Positions 1-9,706 of a stretch of DNA of 37,911 nt are shown here, piece by piece. Position 1 is the stretch's first letter. Each line of letters begins with the position of its first letter. The translations under genes and the position numbers were made by a program. The DNA comes from VBCK01 sp036270655 (lineage in GTDB: Bacteria > Pseudomonadota > Gammaproteobacteria > Burkholderiales > Burkholderiaceae_F). The notes under the pieces are model-generated. The model did not search any database. It was not told the origin of the DNA and saw nothing but the letters and a program-made list of their open reading frames with translations. The stretch is from the NCBI GenBank assembly GCA_036270655.1, contig DATBCD010000051.1, positions 1-37,911 of the forward strand, in the 5' to 3' direction.

Positions 1-285
1 CACGCCGCTCTCGCGCAGCGCGCGCACCAGCGGCAGCACGCGTTCGATTTCCTGCTCCGCGGTCACTTCGGCCGCGCCGGGCCGGGTCGACTCTCCCCCG
101 ATATCCAGGATATCCGCGCCCTCGGCGACCAGCTGCAGCGCGTGCTCCAGCGCGCGTTCGGAGTGCAGGAAGCGGCCGCCGTCCGAAAACGAATCGGGCG
201 TCACGTTGATGATGCCCATCACCAGCGGCCGCTCGAGCGGCAGTTGGAAGCGACCGCAATGCCAGTGTGTTGGAGGCGATATCAC
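1..285 (-). CDS. folP: Dihydropteroate synthase, N-terminal part (runs off left edge)
   Basis: Condenses 6-hydroxymethyl-dihydropterin diphosphate with p-aminobenzoate in folate synthesis; it is the sulfonamide target. Seen: the family signatures MGIINVTPDSFSDGG and GGESTRPGA, in that order and at the usual distance, near the start of the TIM barrel. Only about 95 codons are present; the C-terminal two thirds lie beyond position 1. The start is uncertain: an in-frame GTG at 285 has a purine-rich GAGAGGG about 11 nt upstream, and a second in-frame GTG at 297 abuts that tract; I chose 285. It follows ftsH on the same strand, the order known in many proteobacteria (ftsH-folP-glmM). The purine tract that may serve as its ribosome binding site belongs to a palindromic repeat at 297-335. 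Confidence 0.93.
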   Translation of the reverse strand, partial: MISPPTHWHCGRFQLPLERPLVMGIINVTPDSFSDGGRFLHSERALEHALQLVAEGADILDIGGESTRPGAAEVTAEQEIERVLPLVRALRESGV

Positions 286-296
286 CAGTTCAAGCA

Positions 297-335
297 CCCT
301 CTCCCCAACCCTCTCCCGCGAGCGGGAGAGGGGGG
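297..335. repeat. Dispersed GC-rich palindrome between ftsH and folP
   Basis: Perfect 10-bp inverted repeat CCTCTCCCGC / GCGGGAGAGG (310-319 and 322-331) with a 2-nt loop, preceded by CCCTCTCCCC. The same core occurs at 3529-3554 and 37681-37706 and, in variant form, at 11273-11403. No U-tract follows, so it is a repeat hairpin rather than a standard terminator. A second small stem (CCCTGC/GCAGGG, 346-365) lies between it and the ftsH stop. Confidence 0.85.
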
Positions 336-396
336 TTCCGTGTGTCCCTGCCCGACTGCGCAGGGGCGGGGGTAGAAGGGCGGAAATGTACCGCGG

Positions 397-2307
397 TTAC
401 GCGGGCTGGGTGGCGCCTTGAACGCCGCCGCCGCCAGGCGCGGGGGCCGGCCCGGGCTGGGCGCCCGCGTTGCCGGCACGGGGCGGGCGGGGCGGCCGTC
501 CGGCCATGATGTCGTCGATCTGGTCAGCGTCGATCGTTTCCAGTTCCAGCAGCGCGCGGGCCATCGCGTCGACCTTGTCGTGATTGTCCTCGATCAGCTT
601 GCGCGCCAGCCCGTATTGCTCGTCGATGATGCGGCGGATCTCGTTTTCGATCTTCAGCAGCGTCGAGCTCGACACGTTGGTGGTGCGCGTGATCGAGCGG
701 CCCAGGAAGATCTCCCCTTCGTCTTCCGCGTACACCATCGGTCCGAGCGCCTCGGTCATTCCGAACTTCATCACCATGTCGCGCGCGATCTGCGTGGCGC
801 GCTCGAAATCGTTGCTGGCGCCGGTGGTCATCTGCTTCATGAAGATCTCTTCGGCCACCCGCCCGCCGAACAGCACGCAGACCCGGTTCAGCAGGAATTC
901 GCGGTCGTAGGCATACCGGTCCTGCTCGGGCAGCTGCATCGTGACGCCCAGCGCGCGGCCGCGCGGAATGATCGTCACCTTGTGTACCGGATCGGTCTTG
1001 GGCAGGAGCTTCGCAACCACCGCGTGCCCGGACTCGTGATAGGCCGTGTTGCGGCGCTCGTCGTCCGACATCACCATGGACTTGCGCTCGGCGCCCATCA
1101 TCACCTTGTCCTTGGCCTGCTCGAAGTCCTGCATCTCGACCACGCGCGCGTTGCGGCGCGCGGCGAACAACGCCGCTTCGTTGACCAGGTTGGCCAGGTC
1201 GGCACCGGAAAAGCCCGGCGTGCCGCGCGCCAGCACGTCGGCCCGCACGTCGGCGCCGATCGGCACCTTGCGCATGTGCACGTTCAGGATCTGCTCGCGC
1301 CCCCGGATGTCGGGCAGCGGAACCACCACCTGGCGGTCGAAGCGGCCCGGGCGCAGCAGTGCCGGATCCAGCACGTCGGGGCGGTTGGTGGCCGCGATCA
1401 CGATGATGCCCTGCCCGGTCTCGAACCCGTCCATCTCGACCAGCATCTGATTGAGCGTCTGCTCGCGCTCGTCGTTGCCGCCGCCCAGTCCCGCGCCGCG
1501 CTGGCGCCCGACCGCATCGATCTCGTCGATGAAAATGATGCAGGGCGCGTGTTTCTTCGCGGTCTCGAACATGTCGCGCACGCGCGCGGCGCCCACGCCG
1601 ACGAACATCTCGACGAAGTCCGACCCCGAGATCGAGAAAAACGGCACCTTCGCCTCGCCGGCGATCGCCTTGGCCAGCAGCGTCTTGCCGGTTCCGGGCG
1701 AGCCCACCATCAGCACGCCGCGCGGAATGCGGCCGCCCAGCTTCTGGAACTTGGACGGATCGCGCAGGAATTCGACCAGCTCCTGCACTTCCTCCTTGGC
1801 TTCGTCGCAACCTGCCACGTCCCCGAACGTGACGTTGTTGTTGGACTCGTCCAGCATCCGCGCACGCGACTTGCCGAATGAAAACGCTCCCCCGCGACCC
1901 CCGCCCTGCATCTGCCGCATGAAGAAGATCCAGACCCCGATCAACAGGATCACCGGCCCGAACGCGTAGAAGAAGCTCAGCAGCGGCGAAGGCGCCTCGT
2001 GCGGCTCGACCTCGACGCGCACTTTGTTGTCGAACAGGTCCTTCCACAGGCCCCGGTCATAGATCGTACCGGTGGTATGGACCGACGTGCCTTCGTCGGT
2101 CTGGGCCGTGATCTCCAGGTTGCCGCCGGCCGAATCCTGCAGGCGCGCGCTCTTGATGTGGCCCGCGTGCACCTGGTCGAGGAACTCGGTGTACGGGACC
2201 GTTCGAACGCTGCCGGCCGCGCCCCGCTCGAGCTGCCTGAACACCGTGAACAGGACCAGCGCGATCACGAGCCAGATCGCGGCCTTGGCAAGCATGCTGT
2301 TGTTCAA
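397..2307 (-). CDS. ftsH: ATP-dependent zinc metalloprotease FtsH
   Basis: Inner-membrane AAA+ protease that extracts and degrades misassembled membrane proteins and short-lived regulators. Seen in 636 residues: transmembrane segment about 9-26, a periplasmic loop, a second segment about 108-130, Walker A GSPGTGKT (202-209), Walker B IIFIDEID (257-264), the arginine-finger region ATNRPDVLDPALLRPGRFD, the zinc motif HESGH (424-428) and the third ligand region GASND (D500). The C-terminal tail is Gly/Pro/Ala rich. The start is TTG at 2307, supported by AAGGAG about 9 nt upstream and by the family N-terminus MNN; an ATG four codons in is the alternative. It lies downstream of rlmE on the same strand with 185 bp between them, where a heat-shock type promoter is seen. 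Confidence 0.98.
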   Translation of the reverse strand: MNNSMLAKAAIWLVIALVLFTVFRQLERGAAGSVRTVPYTEFLDQVHAGHIKSARLQDSAGGNLEITAQTDEGTSVHTTGTIYDRGLWKDLFDNKVRVEVEPHEAPSPLLSFFYAFGPVILLIGVWIFFMRQMQGGGRGGAFSFGKSRARMLDESNNNVTFGDVAGCDEAKEEVQELVEFLRDPSKFQKLGGRIPRGVLMVGSPGTGKTLLAKAIAGEAKVPFFSISGSDFVEMFVGVGAARVRDMFETAKKHAPCIIFIDEIDAVGRQRGAGLGGGNDEREQTLNQMLVEMDGFETGQGIIVIAATNRPDVLDPALLRPGRFDRQVVVPLPDIRGREQILNVHMRKVPIGADVRADVLARGTPGFSGADLANLVNEAALFAARRNARVVEMQDFEQAKDKVMMGAERKSMVMSDDERRNTAYHESGHAVVAKLLPKTDPVHKVTIIPRGRALGVTMQLPEQDRYAYDREFLLNRVCVLFGGRVAEEIFMKQMTTGASNDFERATQIARDMVMKFGMTEALGPMVYAEDEGEIFLGRSITRTTNVSSSTLLKIENEIRRIIDEQYGLARKLIEDNHDKVDAMARALLELETIDADQIDDIMAGRPPRPPRAGNAGAQPGPAPAPGGGGVQGATQPA

Positions 2308-2447
2308 GTTACCTCACTCCTTAGGCCGGAAATCCCGCACGCCCGTGCCCGGATCCGGCACTTCCAATACCACACAGTGCCCCATTCTAGGCTCCCCAGG
2401 GGCGCGTTCCCTCTGCCTTTACATTTGCTGCGGGGACCATGGTGGCA

Positions 2448-2474
2448 GTTGGGGCACCCTTGCCCGCTTTCAAG
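2448..2474 (-). promoter_or_regulatory. Candidate sigma-32 (heat-shock) promoter for ftsH
   Basis: Read on the minus strand: CTTGAAA (2474-2468), a 13-nt spacer, then CCCCAAC (2454-2448). The -35 equals the E. coli RpoH consensus CTTGAAA; the -10 matches CCCCAT in five of six positions. It lies just after the rlmE stop and about 140 nt before the ftsH start. Supported by a better match with the same spacing before htpX in this window. The -35 also sits in a small hairpin (CCGCTT/AAGCGG). Confidence 0.5.
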
Positions 2475-2492
2475 CGGCCTACCCCGTTTGTC

Positions 2493-3170
2493 CTATGTCG
2501 AATGGGATGAACGGCCGGAATTCGACTTCAAGCCCCGCGCGAGCAGGTAGACCTCCGCCGACCCCGGTCGGGAAGCTGCCGGCTTGCGCACCGAAACCGA
2601 GGCAAACGCCTTCTTAAGCTGGTGCACGGTCTGGCCGAAGCCGCTCGAGTGAAACGCTTTGAGCAGCAAATCACCTCCGGGCTTTAGGTGATTGACGGCA
2701 AATTGCAGCGCCAGATCGCATAAATCCTGGCTGCGCGCCGCGTCGGCGGCATCGATCCCGCTCAGGTTCGGCGACATGTCCGATACGATCAGGTCGGCCG
2801 GCTGGCCCTGAAGGGCCTCGACCAGGCGGCGCTCGACCGATTCCTCGCGAAAATCGCCCTCGATCCGGTCCACCCCCTCGATCGGCTCGATCGGCAGCAG
2901 ATCCAGCGCGATCACCCGCCCGCGCAGGTGCCCGGCGCGATCCGCCATGCGCTTGACGATCACCTGGGTCCAGCTGCCGGGCGCGGCCCCCAGCTCCACC
3001 ACGGTCGCCGGGGGCCGGATCAGCCGGTCGCGATCGTCGATCTCGATCAGCTTGTAGGCCGCGCGGGAGCGATAGCCTTCGCGATTGGCGGCCTGGACAT
3101 AAGGATCGGACAGGTGACGCCTGATCCAGGCCGCCTTGGAGCGGTTCTTGGTCAGCCGGCTATTCTTCAC
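2493..3170 (-). CDS. rlmE: 23S rRNA 2'-O-ribose methyltransferase RlmE (FtsJ/RrmJ)
   Basis: Methylates the 2'-OH of U2552 in the A-loop of 23S rRNA, a late step of 50S assembly, using S-adenosylmethionine. Seen in 225 residues: the SAM-binding loop VVELGAAPGSWTQV (57-70) and the full catalytic tetrad of the family, K40, D131 (in SDMSPN), K171 (LLLKAF) and E206 (SAEVYL). Length is close to the E. coli protein (209) with a slightly longer tail. The start is GTG at 3170. It is divergent from yhbY with a 74-bp gap and upstream of ftsH, the arrangement known from E. coli, where rlmE-ftsH is heat-shock induced. Confidence 0.97.
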   Translation of the reverse strand: MKNSRLTKNRSKAAWIRRHLSDPYVQAANREGYRSRAAYKLIEIDDRDRLIRPPATVVELGAAPGSWTQVIVKRMADRAGHLRGRVIALDLLPIEPIEGVDRIEGDFREESVERRLVEALQGQPADLIVSDMSPNLSGIDAADAARSQDLCDLALQFAVNHLKPGGDLLLKAFHSSGFGQTVHQLKKAFASVSVRKPAASRPGSAEVYLLARGLKSNSGRSSHST

Positions 3171-3244
3171 GTGGACTGGCCTGCGCTTTCAGGCGGAGCG
3201 CCCGTGGCTGAGGTCCTGGACGACTTTTCGAACTGACTGGACAG

Positions 3245-3877
3245 ATGACCGAACTGACGCTTACGCGCGACGAGCGGCTGGCTCTGAAGTCGCAATCGCA
3301 TCACCTGGACCCGATCGTGCTGCTGGGAGCCAATGGCCTCACCGCCGCGGTTCTGAAGGAAATCGATCGTGCCCTGACCGCGCATCAGCTGGTGAAGGTG
3401 CGCACGCCGGCCGGGGAACGGCAGGAACGCGAACAGCTCTTCCTCGAAGTGGCCGAACGGCTTGGCGCCGCACGAATCCAGATGATCGGTCGGCTGATAG
3501 TTCTGTTCCGGCCGGCCCTCTCCCCCGACCCCTCTCCCGCAAGCGGGAGAGGGGAGCCGCTTGCCCCTTCTCGCCCACGCACTGGCAGAGGGGAGCCGCT
3601 TGCCGCCCCTCGCCCACGCAGCGGCAGAGGGGAGCCGCTTCCCACGCCTCGCCCGCGCACCGGGAAAGGGGAGCCGCTTGCCTTGCCTCGCCCACGCAGT
3701 GGCAGAGGGGAGCCGCTTGCCTCTTCTCGCCCGCGCAGCGGGAAAGGGGAGCCGCTTGCCTCGCCTCGCCCGCGCAGTGGCAGACACGAGCCGTTTGCCT
3801 CCTCTCGCCCGCGCAGTGGCAGAGGCGAGCCGCTTGCCTCCTCTCGCCCGCGCGCTTCGCGCAAACCTCGTCCATGA
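3245..3877 (+). CDS. yhbY: Ribosome-assembly RNA-binding protein YhbY with a repeat-derived basic tail
   Basis: Residues 1-90 are a complete CRM-domain (YhbY/CRS1) protein, including the motif LLGANGLT and the ending RIQMIGRLIVLFRP. E. coli YhbY binds pre-50S particles and is about 97 residues. Here the frame continues to 210: a palindromic repeat is read through (about residues 92-104), then eight 13-residue units of the type GRGEPLASSRPRS cover 101-204, ending ASRKPRP. Each unit carries about three Arg/Lys and one Glu, so the tail is strongly basic and probably disordered. Stop-free frames also exist on the other strand of this array, because 39 is a multiple of three, so openness alone does not prove translation; but no stop separates domain from tail, so any full translation must include it. 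Start ATG 3245 with a weak GGA. It converges on greA. Confidence 0.9.
   Translation: MTELTLTRDERLALKSQSHHLDPIVLLGANGLTAAVLKEIDRALTAHQLVKVRTPAGERQEREQLFLEVAERLGAARIQMIGRLIVLFRPALSPDPSPASGRGEPLAPSRPRTGRGEPLAAPRPRSGRGEPLPTPRPRTGKGEPLALPRPRSGRGEPLASSRPRSGKGEPLASPRPRSGRHEPFASSRPRSGRGEPLASSRPRASRKPRP
3516..3556. repeat. Palindromic repeat inside yhbY
   Basis: Perfect 12-bp inverted repeat CCCCTCTCCCGC / GCGGGAGAGGGG (3529-3540, 3543-3554) with loop AA, preceded by CCCTCTCCCCCGA. The 26-bp core is identical to the one at 37681-37706. It lies in frame at the end of the CRM domain and adjoins the 39-bp tandem array, whose units resemble its right arm. Confidence 0.9.
3545..3856 (+). repeat. Eight tandem 39-bp units in the 3' part of yhbY
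   Basis: Units start at 3545, 3584, 3623, 3662, 3701, 3740, 3779 and 3818, each exactly 39 bp. The constant part begins GGCAGAGGGGAGCCGCTTGC and the end is close to CTCGCCCGCGCAGC. Differences are substitutions only, with no indels, so the reading frame of yhbY is kept. The junction of two units (CTCGCCCGCGCAGCGGGAAAG type) matches the dispersed palindrome at 11362-11403, suggesting that the array grew from a member of that family. Confidence 0.95.
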
Positions 3878-3882
3878 TCAGC

Positions 3883-3972
3883 CGTTCACATTGGCTGGGG
3901 GGAGCACGAGGGGGCCAGCCCAGCCCCCTCGTTCTCTTCCTCCGGCCTTTCCGGCCGCAGGCCGGAAAGGCC
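3883..3972 (+). repeat. ~90-bp two-hairpin repeat element, copy A
   Basis: Contains hairpin 1, ACGAGGGGGC / GCCCCCTCGT (3906-3915, 3923-3932), and hairpin 2, GGCCTTTCCGGCC / GGCCGGAAAGGCC (3944-3956, 3960-3972). A second copy in the opposite orientation lies at 26295-26379, sharing GTTCAC, GGGGAGCACGAGGGGGCCAG, CCCCCTCGTTCTCTTCCTC and TTTCCGGCC blocks. It fills the gap between the convergent yhbY and greA, so its stems may also limit read-through from both sides, although no U-tract is present. Confidence 0.85.
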
Positions 3973-3982
3973 GCAAGCGCTC

Positions 3983-4459
3983 TCAGACGTAACGGACGTC
4001 CAGCACCTCATATTCGCGCCGGCCGGCCGGCGCGACCACTTCGGCCACGTCGCCCTCGCTCTTGCCGATCAGCGCGCGCGCGATCGGGCTGGACACCGAG
4101 ATCAGGCCGGCCTTGATGTCGGCTTCGTCGTCGCCGACGATCTGGTACTTGACCCGGGCACCCGATTCGACCTCTTCCAGCTCGACCGTCGCCCCGAACA
4201 CGATGCGCCCGCCGGCGTCCACGCTGGCCGGGTCGATCACCTGCAACGCCGACAGCTTGCCCTCGAGCTCCTGGATGCGGCCCTCGATGAATCCCTGCCG
4301 TTCGCGCGCGGCCTCGTATTCCGCGTTCTCGGTCAGGTCGCCCTTTTCGCGCGCGTCCTTGATCGCCTGGATGACGGCAGGCCGGTCCACCGCCTTCAGG
4401 CGGTTCAGCTCGGCCCTGAGCATCTCAGCGCCACGCGCCGTAATCGGAATTGACGCCAT
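3983..4459 (-). CDS. greA: Transcript cleavage factor GreA
   Basis: Enters the RNA polymerase secondary channel and stimulates cleavage of backtracked RNA. Seen: 158 residues, the standard length; an N-terminal antiparallel coiled coil with the tip REKGDLTENAEYEAARERQ carrying the invariant acidic D41 and E44; and a C-terminal FKBP-like domain ending EYEVLDVRYV. Start ATG 4459 is the family start (MASIPITARGAEML), with AGGTGG about 10 nt upstream; the open frame extends far upstream but only as carB antiphase sequence. It lies downstream of carB on the same strand. Only 17 nt separate its start from an intrinsic terminator, so its own promoter must lie on the far side of that terminator. Confidence 0.98.
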   Translation of the reverse strand: MASIPITARGAEMLRAELNRLKAVDRPAVIQAIKDAREKGDLTENAEYEAARERQGFIEGRIQELEGKLSALQVIDPASVDAGGRIVFGATVELEEVESGARVKYQIVGDDEADIKAGLISVSSPIARALIGKSEGDVAEVVAPAGRREYEVLDVRYV

Positions 4460-4476
4460 CGGATAAAGACCACCTG

Positions 4477-4506
4477 AAAAAAACGAAGCCCCAGCACTGC
4501 CGGGGC
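4477..4506 (-). terminator. Intrinsic terminator between carB and greA
   Basis: On the minus strand the stem GCCCCGGCAGTGCTGGGGC (4506-4488; five GC pairs, one GU, then two more pairs around a 3-nt loop) is followed by TTCG and seven T (4483-4477). It is a canonical Rho-independent terminator. It could end the carA-gmhA-carB transcript, act as a leader attenuator of greA, or both. Confidence 0.85.
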
Positions 4507-4518
4507 GGACTGAAGACC

Positions 4519-4547
4519 ACTTTACCGGCGCACGCCCCCGCTGGCAA
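4519..4547 (-). promoter_or_regulatory. Candidate sigma-70 promoter for greA, upstream of the terminator
   Basis: Minus strand: -35 TTGCCA (4547-4542, five of six to consensus), exact 17-nt spacer, -10 TAAAGT (4524-4519, four of six). Predicted start near 4512, so the terminator hairpin would begin about 6 nt into the transcript. It lies just after the carB stop. Confidence 0.45.
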
Positions 4548-4560
4548 GCGGCTGGACGGT

Positions 4561-7767
<3,207 letters not shown>

Positions 7768-7774
7768 GCGAGGT

Positions 7775-8377
7775 TCAGCGGGACGCTTCGCCCAGTCTCA
7801 TCGCCTGCTCGACCAGCTCGATCAGTACGTGGATCACCTTGATGTGCAGCTCCTGCACGCGGTCGGCGAAGCGGCCGGCCGGGGTGCACACCTCGACCTG
7901 AGCCAGGCGCCCCAGCGGCGAGTCGGGACGGCCGGTCAGCGCGATCACCGCCATCGACGCCTCTCGCGCCGCCTCGGCCGCCGCCAGCACGTTGGCGCTG
8001 CTGCCGCTGGTGCTGATCGCCAGCAGCACATCGCCGGCGCGCCCGTGGGCCTGCACGAAGCGGGCGAAGATCTGCTGATAGCCGAAATCGTTGCCGGTGC
8101 AGGTCAGGTGCCCCGGGTCGCTGATCGCCATCGCCCCCAGCGGGCGTCGATCGCGCCGGAAGCGCCCGGTCAGCTCCTCCGCAAAGTGCATCGCGTCGCA
8201 CATCGAGCCGCCGTTGCCGCAGCTGTAGGCGCGATTGCCCGCCATGAACGCCCGTGCCAGCACGCCGCCGGCTGCCTCGATCGCCGCCAGCGCCGCGCTG
8301 TCCTGGCGCAAGCGCTCAAGGCCCGCGGCCGCTTCCTCGAGCGCGCCGCGGATCAAACTGCCTGCTTCCGTGTTCAT
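7775..8377 (-). CDS. gmhA: Sedoheptulose-7-phosphate isomerase (GmhA), inside the car operon
   Basis: SIS-domain enzyme that converts sedoheptulose 7-phosphate to D-glycero-D-manno-heptose 7-phosphate, the first step towards LPS inner-core heptose. Seen in 200 residues: SCGNGGSMCDAMHFAEELTG (52-71), which is nearly the E. coli motif, ISTSGSSANV (121-130), and the metal/catalytic set H64, E68, Q175 and H183, with spacing equal to E. coli H61/E65/Q172/H180. Start ATG 8377 has GGAG 8 nt upstream. It sits between carA (14 bp upstream) and carB (8 bp downstream), all on one strand. Some SIS homologues of this type (DiaA) act in DnaA control, but the intact catalytic set favours an isomerase. Confidence 0.88.
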   Translation of the reverse strand: MNTEAGSLIRGALEEAAAGLERLRQDSAALAAIEAAGGVLARAFMAGNRAYSCGNGGSMCDAMHFAEELTGRFRRDRRPLGAMAISDPGHLTCTGNDFGYQQIFARFVQAHGRAGDVLLAISTSGSSANVLAAAEAAREASMAVIALTGRPDSPLGRLAQVEVCTPAGRFADRVQELHIKVIHVLIELVEQAMRLGEASR

Positions 8378-8390
8378 GGTGCACGCTCCA

Positions 8391-9533
<1,143 letters not shown>

Positions 9534-9670
9534 ACAGACTCCGTATCGAGTTTTCTTCTAAGCGCGCCCCCGGCACGACCGGTGGCACCCAGGCGGTGAT
9601 ATGCGGCAGCGCAGCGTACCAGCCTGACCGATTGAAGTAATCGCTCGCAGCCTTAAACTGGCTGATTATA
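9534..9670 (-). promoter_or_regulatory. carA promoter -10 and structured leader
   Basis: Minus strand: a perfect TATAAT at 9670-9665 followed by an untranslated leader of about 125 nt. No good -35 is seen 17 nt upstream (GC-rich GCCGTA). The leader holds small stems, CAGCC/GGCTG and CGATT/AATCG, and a longer CAGGC/GCCTG pairing. I found no U-tract terminator and no leader peptide, so its regulatory role is open. Confidence 0.5.
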
Positions 9671-9706
9671 GCGGCCGCGCGCCGGGATACGGCCTGCGCG
9701 GGTTAG

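Noticed and set aside
202..209. FtsH Walker A reads GSPGTGKT instead of GPPGTGKT (residue numbers 202-209 of FtsH).
   Set aside because: The Gly-Lys-Thr core is intact, and Ser at this place should not impair ATP binding; treated as normal variation.
3545..3856. Possible CRISPR array (regular 39-bp periodicity).
   Set aside because: The units are contiguous with no unique spacers and keep the yhbY frame; no cas gene is near.
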